From Anaeramoeba flamelloides (lineage: Eukaryota > Metamonada > Anaeramoebidae), in NCBI GenBank assembly GCA_027625915.1, contig JANTQA010000045.1, forward strand, positions 2,976,001-3,040,000: 64,000 nucleotides of DNA, in the 5' to 3' direction. Made by a program: the position numbers and the translations under genes. Below, piece by piece: positions 12,576 through 23,269 of the stretch. The notes under the pieces are model-generated. The model saw only the letters and a list, made by a program, of their open reading frames with translations, did no database searches and was not told the origin of the DNA. The first letter of the stretch is position 1. Every line of letters begins with the position of its first letter.

Positions 12576-14036
12576 ATGTCAATCTTACAAGAATCTAACT
12601 CTGAAGAAGAGAACAGGGCACAAACAAACTCAGACGAAAGATCTGAAATAAGTAGTGACTTAGGTAGTAATGAAATTGAGAATACCAACACAAATAATTC
12701 TTTTGCAAATGAAGAAAAACAACAAGAAGAAGAAGAAGAAGAAGAGAATGAAGAAGATGAAGAAGAAGATGATGAAGGTGAAGATGAAGACGAAGACGAA
12801 GATGAAGATGAAGATGATGAGTATGATGAGTATGATGTAGTTTCAAGTGAAGAAGAAAAAAAAGAAAAAAAAATTACTTTGCGATTAATTCATAACACGA
12901 TCATCGACATAGTCAAAAATAATATTAAAACAAGTTTTCATGAATTAAGAAGAGAACTAAAGAAGGAATTGAACTACAGTGCAGCAAAAATGATTCAAAG
13001 TTATTTTGTTTCTCTTGAAAACTATCTCGAATCAAGATTCCCATTTTTGATTTACTTTGATAAAGGACTCAAAAAAAAAGTGGTTGTTTTAGACGAGAAG
13101 TGCCAAGGTGTCACGCACATTGCTTTACTTACGATCGACGAACAAAAAACTGTCTCAAAAATAAAAGAAAAAAAACAAGAACAACGACAAGAAAGAAGAA
13201 ATGGAAACAAAAAAAATTATTATGAAAAAACCTCGGACAATTTAGAATTTTTTCCAACTCTTAAAATGCTTGGTAAACGTACTTCAAAGTTTAAAGTGCA
13301 AGAACATTTAGTTCAATACTTGGAAATCTATTTGTTTGTTCATGGAAAGGTCAAATTTCAGATAATTGAAAAATTATTTACTGATTTAATAGAGGAAGAA
13401 CCCTTGGTTTTTAAAATTTCAAACAGGTACTCTTCATTTATCAAATATTTTAAAAAAGTCGACTACAAAAATCTCTTTTTTAAAAAAGGGATGATATTTT
13501 TAGTTAATAGAAAAAAAAAAAAAATCGATAAGCAATTTAGAAACCTTGAAAATTCTCCAAAATTTGAATACAAACAAATCGATGAAAATGAAAAACAATA
13601 TAAAAGGGGAAACGGAAGAGAAAGAAGAGAACGAAGAGAAAGAGAAAGAGAAAGGGAAAGGGAAAGGGAGAGGGGAGGAAGAAGACAGGGAGGAGATAGA
13701 AGACAGAGGGGAAGAGAAAGAGAAAGAGAAAGAGAAAGAGAAAGAGAAAGAGAAAAAGAAAAAGAGGATAGCAAAATGGAAAAGCAAAATTCATTAACAA
13801 AAGATCTTTACAAACAAATTTCAACAATTGAAATGGAAGTAGGTTTATTAAAAAAAATGATAAAAAACGCTAATAAGCAAATGAAAGAAAAAAATAAAAG
13901 AATTAATTTCCTAAAATCAACACTCAAAATTACAAACGAAGACACACTAAATGAAAATACAAATAATAATTCAAAAGAAACACTTTTACAAAAGTTTCAA
14001 GAAATCGATTTAGAAATTAAAAAATTCTGTAATTAA
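12576..14036 (+). CDS. Unknown 486-aa acidic/Glu-Arg-rich protein with two similar globular segments
   Basis: Not recognised. The start is the first ATG of a long uninterrupted frame. Order of parts: Ser/Asn-rich N terminus (1-45); a Glu/Asp tract (~46-100) containing EDEDEDEDEDD; a folded segment at ~102-183; a Lys/Glu/Arg linker; a second folded segment at ~240-318; an Arg/Glu tract (~345-402) from (GAAAGA)n-like DNA at 13610-13770; and a C-terminal coiled coil (~408-486). The two folded segments have the same pattern of two helices then a hydrophobic strand (first 'LIYFDKGLKKKVVVLDE', second 'LFFKKGMIFLVNRKKK') and may be a diverged duplication, perhaps winged-helix-like. The acidic and basic tracts suggest a nuclear role, but that is only inference. 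No intron is needed. Confidence 0.75.
   Translation: MSILQESNSEEENRAQTNSDERSEISSDLGSNEIENTNTNNSFANEEKQQEEEEEEENEEDEEEDDEGEDEDEDEDEDEDDEYDEYDVVSSEEEKKEKKITLRLIHNTIIDIVKNNIKTSFHELRRELKKELNYSAAKMIQSYFVSLENYLESRFPFLIYFDKGLKKKVVVLDEKCQGVTHIALLTIDEQKTVSKIKEKKQEQRQERRNGNKKNYYEKTSDNLEFFPTLKMLGKRTSKFKVQEHLVQYLEIYLFVHGKVKFQIIEKLFTDLIEEEPLVFKISNRYSSFIKYFKKVDYKNLFFKKGMIFLVNRKKKKIDKQFRNLENSPKFEYKQIDENEKQYKRGNGRERRERRERERERERERERGGRRQGGDRRQRGREREREREREREREKEKEDSKMEKQNSLTKDLYKQISTIEMEVGLLKKMIKNANKQMKEKNKRINFLKSTLKITNEDTLNENTNNNSKETLLQKFQEIDLEIKKFCN
13610..13770. repeat. Purine microsatellite encoding Arg-Glu repeats
   Basis: Imperfect (GARAGR)n tract within the coding frame of the 12576 gene, translated as ERERER and GRRQGG blocks. 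The other frames and the complementary strand are also open here, which creates spurious overlapping open frames. It is probably length-variable between alleles. Confidence 0.8.
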
Positions 14037-15957
14037 TTAACTAAATTAAATTTTGCATGCTCTTTTTTATACACACGTTGTACGTGGTTACAGAAATATT
14101 GGGAATGGTATCAAGTTTATTCAGGGTGAATTTTATCTGGATATAAAATTATTATTTTTATTAAAAATTCTCAACCTTATTTTGATACAGATTTGATTTT
14201 ATTACTCACTTTGAAAATTATTTAAACTTGATTTTTTATTCTTTAATTTTTAATCTTTTCACCGTTTCTAATTTTTTGTAATCAGATGTATCAAAAATAA
14301 AATATTCGTTTGTTTTCTATTTTCTAATTTTTTGTTAATAATAGTGATACTGAGATACCAAAGTATGGTTAACTTGAAAAAATTTAATGAAAAAGCAAAG
14401 TCTAAAAAAGACCAAAGGTTTAAAAAAAGCTCAGATCAAAAAAAAAAAAAGAAATTACAACAATAATTAAACAACCAACTACCAAATGAATATTCAGGAT
14501 CAATGATCAAATTAAACTAAATTAACGAAAATTATCTCTCTGTGATTTCTAGGATCGTTTATTAGCAGACAGTATTATGATTTTTTTTTTGTTTGATATT
14601 TTATAAATTCTCTCCTCTAAACTCTTTTTTTTTTTTTTTTTTTCATTTTTCTTTTCAATTAAGTGTTTTTAAATTTACAGCCATCACAAAATTTTTGGTA
14701 TATGATTCTCTTCAATAAGCCTGAAACAGATGATTATTTGCTTAAAATGTCTTTTTAGGAATTCAAGTAAAGAGTCTTCTCGAGTTTAGTTTACATTTCT
14801 TCAGTAACAATAATAAGAAGAACTTGAAATTTTAATATCAACCACTAATACCCACAAACTATTGGTCCTAATAAACACAATAAAATGATCGAGATTAAAA
14901 ACTTTTGAGGAATTTTTTTTTAAAAAGAATTATCAAGTACTTGGAAACTCTTTGTATGTATATTTTCATCCAGAAATAGAATTTAGATGGTTTGAAAACC
15001 TTTCTTTCCTTTATTTATTAAAAATTTAAGATAAAAAAATAAAATCATATTTTTCCTTTTTGTAATTTTTAGAACAGTTTATTTTTTTGTTACTTCTTCA
15101 TACATAAATATTTTCACTAATAATATTTGAGAATGATTCTTTAACAATTAATCACAAGCTCTTTTGACAAACTTTTTTTATAATAATGATATAGAAAAGA
15201 AAAGTAAAATTTCTTTTTGATTTTGAATAGTTTCGATGTTGAAGAAGATCCAGAAAATTTTTGATCACAAAATCAATTTTTTGAAACTTTTAACTGATTT
15301 TTTCGTTTTTTATTAATTACTATATTTTTTTGACTTTAAATGTAACCCCACCTGAAAATAATATTGATTAGTTGGCCATTACAAATATTAATTTTTTCCC
15401 TTTTATTGGCCATAAACCTGATATACTATTTGTCAAATTCAAATCTTCAGTAACAATTTTAATAACCGAACACCTTTTTACAATTACCATAAGTGAAATA
15501 TTTCCAGGAACAATAAAGTCTCTCTCTCAAAAATCCTTTTTTCTCTTTTCATCACAATATTTTCTCCGAGAAATTGTTCTTCTATTGTTATCAAATCTAC
15601 AGTTTTAAATTAAAATAACACTAAACCTTAAATTCGATCATTTTCTTGAAGAAAAGATTACAAACTAAATGCCACTTTTGGAAATGTGTTGGTTTGTTTC
15701 TTTGAAAAAATTTTCCTTAAAAACATTCTCATCCACAAAAGAGGAAAAATAGAAATTGATGATGTTATTGGGATATTTCTGGTTTAGTTATCCAAGAGCT
15801 AGACAACTGCCTCTCTAAAGTGTGTGAATCAAATCTAGACTAGTTACTAAATGGTAAGATCTGAAACAACACGTGTGTTGGTTTCATTTTTTGGATTTGT
15901 TTTGGAAAAACAAATTATTTTTATCACTTTTTTTTTCTCAGTTTATTTTTAACTTGA
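14037..15957. other. Spacer with a possible short exon-like patch
   Basis: Mostly A/T-rich. Between about 15368 and 15526 the composition is less skewed and both strands are open: + reads 'FFPFIGHKPDILFVKFKSS', - reads 'ERDFIVPGNISLMVIVKRC' ending at a TAA (complement of 15368-15370). I cannot decide whether it is an exon, and on which strand, or a decayed coding fragment. The remainder shows nothing. Confidence 0.35.
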
Positions 15958-16981
15958 ATGGGCTGCAGACTTTTCTTCCAAACACTCATCATAGTAATTC
16001 TTATTAAAGTGTGTCTATGTGAAGAAAAAGAGTCTCTACCACAAAATGTTCTCGAAATATTAGAAAGAGTAAATAATTAATCACCAAACAATTTTTCTTC
16101 ACTTTCAAAAGAATAAATCTTTCAAGACAATTAAACATCTCTTCTTTTCCTTTGGATTAAATTAAAAGCAATTTGCATTTATTACGATCTTGGTTGCCAT
16201 AGGGGCATCTCTCATTGCAGCAATTAAAAATATCCAAAACCTGCATCAACAAAGCAAGAAAAATCCATCAATGGTTGCAGGGTTACTTTTGTGTGGTTGC
16301 TCCTATATAGGTTATAACATTTGGTCAATTGCTAATTTCTTCGATTCCACACATACAATTGATATTCTCGTAATTCTTTCTAATTAAATTCCTTTTTCAT
16401 ACTTGAGTATCTAAAAAAAAAAAAGGAAATACTTTGATCACAGTTTAACCATCCTTTATTTCCCTCTTTTGTCTCTTAACAAAAACACCACAAACACCAA
16501 AAAAAACAAAACACACCAACAGATCAGATCAAGTTTAGCCTTTGGCTTGATGACAATCGTCTTTGCGCCTTTTTTAATTTTGGTTCCAACAAGGCCACTA
16601 ACAATTGATCGTGATTTTCTTTTCAAGGCGCTTACAAAAAACATCAAAGTCCCACAGCAAAAGAACATTTACCCAACTTTTGTCTTCATTCTTTTGGTAA
16701 TCATGCAAGGCTTTGTGATTTTCTCAATTTATGAATTGACTTATAATATTTGGGGTTTAGGCTATTCACTAATAATAGGGATTCTTGTTTCTTATTTTTT
16801 GCTTGCCAGTTTATCGTTGGTCATTTATTATTCTGTAAATTATCATTTTTTCTGTTTTATTTTCTGATTTATTCTAACCTGGATTCATTATGATTCATAA
16901 AAGCTCCCTCTAAAGTTTTTTTCAATTGAAACTCTGAACAACAAAAAGATAAAGAACTACTTTTGTTTTTTGGAATTTTAA
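15958..16981 (+). CDS. Four-exon multi-pass membrane protein with signal peptide, family unknown
   Basis: Exons 15958-16068, 16169-16369, 16523-16834 and 16904-16981 join in phase 0 at each junction and give 233 aa with a TAA stop. Introns are 100, 153 and 69 bp, all GT-AG. The N terminus 'MGCRLFFQTLIIVILIKVCL' followed by CEEKE is a good signal peptide. Hydrophobic spans follow at about 40-55 (FITILVAIGASLIAAI), 69-86, 105-124 (SSLAFGLMTIVFAPFLILV), 153-170 and 183-207, ending in a short Lys/Asn-rich tail. The model rests on frame continuity and membrane topology, not homology; I recognise no family. An ER or endomembrane location is the natural inference. The last exon is short and its acceptor the least certain. 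Confidence 0.65.
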
Positions 16982-17017
16982 GAAAAATATTTTTCCCTTT
17001 ATTAATATTTACTGTTA

Positions 17018-18288
17018 CAGCAGTTCCAAACCAACCGCGAACTCTACGATCTCCAGAAAATTAAGTTTCCCTTTATAAAATTTCCTTACAGCCGTTCAAA
17101 CCCGACCGTGAAAATTTATAAGACATACTATTATTTGAATTATAAATGGGAAAAAATTTTCACTTTCTTTTCAATTTCATTTTAAATTAGAGCCACAAAT
17201 TACAACCTATTTCGTTGGAAAAACTCTATTTATAAAAGAACAATATGTAAAAGGAAGCGAAAATTCTTTCTTCATTTAGAATTCAAATATCAGTAGAGAT
17301 TGATTGTCTATTTTTATTATTATCTATAACAAAAAAGGAAATTCAATCCCTATCATGTCATATTATAAAAATATCAATTTCTGTTACATCATAAGAGGAA
17401 TTTCTGTTATAAGAAACAAAGACAAAAACAAAAATTTCAAAAGATAAGAAACCACAGAAATCACAGAAATCACAGAAATCACAGAAACTTAAAAGTATTT
17501 CTCGATCATTGCTTTTAACTTGTTTGAACCTGATATTTTTTCAAATTTGTAAATAGAAAATCAGTGTTAAATTAAAGAAAGTTTTAATGAATTTGTTGTC
17601 AATTTCCAAAACCAAAGTCAAAAACCAAAAAAATAGATAACATAATTTTTTTTTCTTCAAATATAAATTTTACGGTTTCAGGATCAACTTAAACCATTTT
17701 ATGGTTTATCATGAGCAAAAAAAAAAAATAGAAACAGCCATTCCAAACCTACCATGAAATCTGTGATAAACAGAAAATTCATATTCGATCTCATACTTTC
17801 CTTTTTATAACAAGATTTTATTGCCATATAATATCCTATTATAAACCATGAAGTTTTGAGATTGAATCAAAAATTTCTCTATTTGAAAAAAAATTAAATT
17901 TTAATTGTTCACGACAGAACCCCAAAATAATTAATAACTTTTTAAAAATTTTTCAAATATTTTGTGAATCTTAAATTTTTAAATACCTAAAAATCAAAAG
18001 ACAAGACTATTTCAAATTGATTATTAAATTGGATCTTCATTCTTTGTAATTTTTTGTTTTGATTTTTTGAAATTTGTTTAATAAACACCAAAATCTTTTA
18101 CAACGTTATCACAAATTAAAAATTTTTTTATACATCCAATTTTCACAAATTGAATAAATTGACTGTAGTAGTTTATCATAAACCATAAAATTCTGTAATA
18201 TTTTTAAAACAAATTATTTTGTATTTAATAGAGATAGAAAAATCAATTCCCCAAGAAGACACATTTCATGGTAGCTTTGGAATGGTTG
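17018..18288. mobile_element. Cluster of family C elements, probably nested
   Basis: Two left ends lie 71 bp apart (17018 'cagcagttccaaaccaacc', 17089 'cagccgttcaaacccgacc'). A further element with both ends runs from 17735 ('cagccattccaaacctacca') to 18288 ('tggtagctttggaatggttg'). The block 17330-17640 is similar to the reverse complement of 48210-48510. It contains a tandem 'cacagaaat' repeat. I infer insertions into one another; exact borders of the outer copy are unclear. No coding capacity. Confidence 0.6.
17453..17487. repeat. Short tandem repeat, unit cacagaaat
   Basis: Nearly four copies of the 9-bp unit 'cacagaaat' in a row. The related element copy on the opposite strand near 48340-48370 shows the same motif with substitutions, so the tandem array appears to belong to the element. 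Confidence 0.8.
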
Positions 18289-20187
18289 TATTTAAAAATT
18301 AAATAGTATAAATTTTTTGCTGATTATCTTTTTTTCAATTCTGAAATCTGATATTAATTTCGAAGTTGTACCAAAATATTCCAATATATATATATATAAT
18401 AAAAAGGGACCAAACCAATCAATAGAAAAACACAAACTTCAATTTATTCCATTAAATGTCTTTTTTTAGTATAAAAAGGAAAATGAAAAAAAGAGAAGAA
18501 AATGAATTTATTTTCCTATTTATTATTCAAATATCAGTAAAAAGTAACAGTCTTTTTAAAAAAGTGTGACTAAAACAGTTTTTTAAAAACTTTTAAAAAT
18601 AGAACCCATTTAATTTATCAAACTGTTTTCTGGATACTTTTGAAAACTTTTTTTATCACACTTTTTTTTTAATGACTGATGAAAAGAACAGTAAGTGTTT
18701 AAAAGAAAGTTGATACGGATGTGTTAAAACAAGTAAAGAATAAAAGTTTTACGCCAACTCTTTTAACTTTTCCTTTTTAAGGATTCAGCCACTTACCATG
18801 AATTTTCTTTATATTTTTTTGAATTATTTACCCTCTCAAAATGATAATTTGAAAGTTCACTTTTTTTTGTAGAAAAAATTGAAAGAAATTATTTTGTAAA
18901 CATCCAGGGTGTATCGATATTGAAGATTTTAAAATAACAAAAAAAAAAATTTACAGGATCTCCAAACAAAAAATTCAATTATCTCTAAAAATTTAGATCT
19001 CTCAATGAAAAAAAATCCTATTAACAAAACAATCAAAATCTCAGAATATCAAAAAAAAAAATCCAAATAAACAAAAAAAGTTTCATAAGATCTCAGACAA
19101 AAATTTAAATAACTAACGAAAAAAAAATACAGATAATTTCAAAAACATAAAATTTAAATAACAAAAAAAATAAAATTAACATCAATTCGAAAAATTAAAT
19201 TGAAAAAAAAAAAAGTTCAAAAGCATTTTCTCAATCCCAAAAAATAAAATTTAAAAAATCAAATAATCTTTTCTTGTTTTATATTTCTCAAATAATTAAA
19301 TTTCTTCAATCGAAAACAAAATTTTAATCTTGAAGTATGTACAAAATTGATTTAATTCAATTTAATCTAATTTGTAGTTAGATTGTAACTCTCTATATTT
19401 GACAAAGTAAGGATTTTGGAATATTATTGAGATAATAATTACCCATTTGAAAAATGAAAAAGATGAAAAAAAAAATCTTAGAGATCATAAAAAGTCTCAA
19501 AAGAGCAACACTTTGGGAACCCATCAGTTGTATTAAAAATGATAATCCACAACTATTCAAATTAAAAATTGAGTTTCGATCTTGAGTGACTTTTTTTGAA
19601 AAGATGTACTCTTTTTTATTGTTGATTTTTGGAGATCCATCACGGATCCCAATATGATTTGTTTTTAATCCAAATTAGTCAATCATCGTTTTCAGATAAA
19701 AATTAAAATTTCGATTCCAAATAAAAATTATTTTTCACCATAATTACTTAACCCTTAAACAGTTGATTACTAACATGGAGATACCCTAATAAAATTGTCT
19801 ATTTCTTCATTAAATGTTTTTTTTTTTTTTTCAAAAAATTTTCAAATTTAATTTGACAACAAATAAATTATAAATTTCTTTTCTACTATTACCAAAATAA
19901 AATTTTATCAAAGTAACATGATAATCTGTTAAGATATACAAAAATTTCGTCATAGTGAAAATGATATTACACTTATTAATTGTTAGATATTTATTAATTA
20001 TAATGACATTTTTTACCCTCTTAATTTTTTCACAATATCATTAATTTTTATTATTAATCAACGCTGAGTAACTAAAATATTTCTTAATATTTCAAAAAGT
20101 TAAAATGAAAATTCTACAATTTTTTACAATTAATATTTTTACTTTCTAAACTTCTTTATTTATTCATTAATATCTATTAAATTATTC

Positions 20188-20227
<40 letters not shown>

Positions 20228-20243
20228 TAATCTATATATTTAG
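18289..20243. other. Spacer without recognisable gene
   Basis: A/T-rich, dominated by A runs between 18940 and 19260. The phrase 'gttgatttttggagatc' at about 19622 recurs near 53594, hinting at another old repeat. An (ATT)n microsatellite occupies about 20188-20226. No gene is supported. Confidence 0.5.
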
Positions 20244-20648
20244 GTATTATTAAATAAAAATATAGTAATAAAAAACATCGATATTGTTGATAAAATTCGA
20301 CGTAGCCTAAAATTAAAAAGAAGAAAAAAGCCACCATTAAAAATTTTGTCACATAAATTTTATAAACCAATTTTCTTAATTATTTTTTCTTTAATTTCTT
20401 TTATTATTATTTTTGGGACCAATGTATTATATTACCGCGATTATCAAGTATTTCAAGAAATGAATAGACTCTCAAAAATAACATCAATATTATTTTTAAT
20501 AATTTTTGAGGTAACTTTTTATTTCTATATATTTATTATTATTATTATTACTATTTTGCCTCCCACTTTATTATTAATAGTTCTTTCAATTTAAATTTAT
20601 TATTATTTTTTTTCTCAGATAAACATTTCAATTATCCTAAAACAATGA
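20244..20648 (+). CDS. Possible 3' exons of a small membrane protein (partial)
   Basis: Not recognised. An open frame without ATG begins after an AG at 20242-20243 and reads 'KNIDIVDKIRRSLKLKRRKK' before a membrane span 'IFLIIFSLISFIIIFG', then 'NVLYYRDYQVFQEMNRLSKI' and a second hydrophobic stretch. A GT at 20511 and an AG at 20617-20618 would splice in phase 0 to a short last exon ending TGA at 20648; without splicing the frame runs to 20594. The basic stretch before the span and balanced codons argue for a real exon. The first exon was not found, so this is partial and tentative. Confidence 0.35.
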
Positions 20649-21619
20649 AGATCACTCGTTTTTAAAATTCCAATTTTACTATGCAATCCTTCCAAAGTAC
20701 ACACTTTTACAGAAAGGGATATTATTATTATTTTGAACTTGAAAAAATAAAAACATTAAAAATAATAATAAATGTTGAATCAAAATAACAAATTAATTGT
20801 TTTTTATTAAATAATAATTAATATTTAATGTTACTATACCACGATGAAAAATAATAATAATAATAATATTTGTATTTATATAGTGATATACTAATATATT
20901 AACTACACGTTTTTAGTTGAATTTTACATGTTCAAGGATATATTTGAAAATGAAAAAAAATAGAAATTATTAATTTTTTAACATCACAAAAGTCCTTTTT
21001 TGGTTTTTATTTGGTAACCTCGGAGGATTTCAAAGTTCCTTCCTCAAATTTAGATAATTAACTTTTTTTTTTTTTTTTTTTGAACCAAATAATAACAAAA
21101 AGCCACTAATTAAGTTCTCTTAATCAAATAACAAAGATTAGATAAATTTAAACAAGAGAATATTATATTTTTTTAAGAAAAGAAATCAAACTTTTCACAT
21201 ATTTTTTTAGTGTTTTTGATTTTTTATAAAACTGGTGATCCGTTTTACTTACAAAAATATTGTTACACTTTAATTTCTGTGATTTGTGATCTTTTTTTTC
21301 TCAAATATTTTGTTTTTCATTGTTCTTTTTTTTTATTATTTTTTTTTTTCTAAAATTATTTCTTTTTATATTTATAAGAAAAAATATTCTTAGCAATTTA
21401 ATGAAGTACATATCTAGATTATGAATTCAATTAAAATGGATCAGTTATTTCAACCTATTTTCAACAAGATAAATAAAATAAACAATTATTTTATTTTTTA
21501 AAAAAAATATTGAGCAGGATCAACAATTTATCTTTAAAATAAAAAAAACTTGAAAAAAAATTGACTAAATCAAAAAAAAAAAAAGATCTAAGGAAATACC
21601 AATACAAAAAAAGAAAATT
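20649..21619. other. Spacer without recognisable gene
   Basis: A/T-rich with (ATT)n and (AAT)n pieces near 20720-20870. I see nothing functional. Confidence 0.5.
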
Positions 21620-22660
21620 GAAAATATGAAAATTTCTTTTAAAATGAATTTAATTATTAGCAAAAAATCTTCTCCATAACATCTTTTCATTGAAAGTCCA
21701 TAATAAAAAATCTTTAATACACCTTTTAAAAATTGCCATTCACATTTTTGCAGAGTTTTTGATTTTATTTTTTTTAATTTATAAAATATCAGGTTTACGA
21801 TATTTTTGTAATAATTAAAAAGTGAATTATTTATAATATTTAATAATAAGTTGTTCTTTGAATATAAAAGGATATATATATATATTTTTTCTATTTATTA
21901 TTTTAGGAATGTAACTATTTTTGAAATATAACCTCTTTTTAAGTAAAATTGGTCAATTTTAATTGAAAAAATAAAAAGAATTCCATGACTTATATCCTTT
22001 AATTCTTTTATTGTATAATGAATCTAAACTATTATTCAAAAATTTTGACTCACTTTCTAATGTTAATGGAAGTTGTTTTGGGGGTTTATTCCTGTATTCT
22101 TATCTTTAAATAAATTTTCAATTTTTGGATCAGAATTATATTTTCTAATTTTGCAATTATGTTTTTTTTAGATCAAAATAATTTTTTCTTTTTCATATTT
22201 GTTTTTCTTTTGTTTTTGCCTTTTCCTACTTTTTCAAAATTTTAGTTATTCTTTTTATAATTTTTTTTTCTTAAAAGTAAATTTGAAAAAAAAAAATCAT
22301 TTAAAATTCCAAATTAACATTAAGAAAATCGAGTTTTTTTAATTTCTTTTACAATTAATACATTTACTCTTAAAAAATCTTTATGTCAACAATTTTAATT
22401 TCCTAAAGAAATTGTGAAAATTTACACAAGACGTTCCAATGAAAAGTACACAAAATTTTTTTTAACATCCGATTTTTTTCAAAAATTTATAGTTTGTTTC
22501 AGGTTATTTCTTTTACGAATATCAACTTTAATAAGAAGTTTATTTTTTCTCTTATTTCTAAACAATCTTTGTTTGGTTGATTCTTCAAAAAAATGTTTTT
22601 TTTCATTTTTTTCAGAGTGCCTTGAAGTGAAATGGAGTTTCGTTTACAAATAAAAAATTA
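21620..22660. repeat. Diverged dispersed repeat, copy 2
   Basis: Blocks 21635-21800 and 22035-22095 match the region 1900-2555. The right part (about 22395-22650, with 'caagacgttccaatgaaaag' and 'gaagtgaaatggagtttcg') weakly matches 57195-57430 ('gagacgtttcaaggaaag', 'tagtgaaatggggttta'). The open frame at 22414-22653 is Phe-rich and probably a by-product. No clear termini. Confidence 0.4.
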
Positions 22661-23269
22661 AAATAAAAAAATATATGCATTTAATAATTATTGTAATAAA
22701 TTAAGTCTCTATCCAAAACAATATTTTAAATGTTCATGTAACCTATGTAATTATAATTTTTAGTTATTATTTTATTTGGAACCAATTTGAAATTCAATTG
22801 AAAATTAGATTTCATTACTTTTATTAAGAGTGAAAATTATTTAATTAATAATGTCTCAAAATATTCGATTTCATATTTTTTCATATTCCCTAAATTCAAT
22901 TTTAAAAAAAAAAATTGTGATATATATTTGTGAAATGAACTTGACTCTTAATAAATTAAAGAAAAAGATACATAAACTGTTTGTTATTTTTTTATTCGTT
23001 TTTATATAACATTAAGAAATACAAATTTAAAATATTAATAATAACAACAATAATAACAATAATAATAGTTATTATAATAATCATTCCTTGAGTTATTTTT
23101 ATTCGCTCAAATACTTTTATCCCTTGCAAATAATTTTTTTTTTTTTACTGTAAAAAATGATAATATTTAAAAACTTTTCTCAAAAATATTTATGTGATCT
23201 AATAATTTTTTAAAACAAATTCAATAGTTAGTATCTATTTCTATAGCTGTAAAGGGGATTTTATTAGGG
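22661..23269. other. 5' flank of the longin/SPRY gene
   Basis: A/T-rich flank with an (AAT)-like patch at 23030-23075. The gene start follows 'gggattttattaggg'; the TTAG could be a 3' splice site of a leader intron, which would put the promoter further upstream. Nothing more specific is visible. Confidence 0.4.

Noticed and set aside
13463-13827. Ser/Leu, Phe/Ser and Phe/Leu frames opposite the 12576 gene
   Set aside because: By-products of the purine microsatellite coding Arg-Glu on the plus strand.
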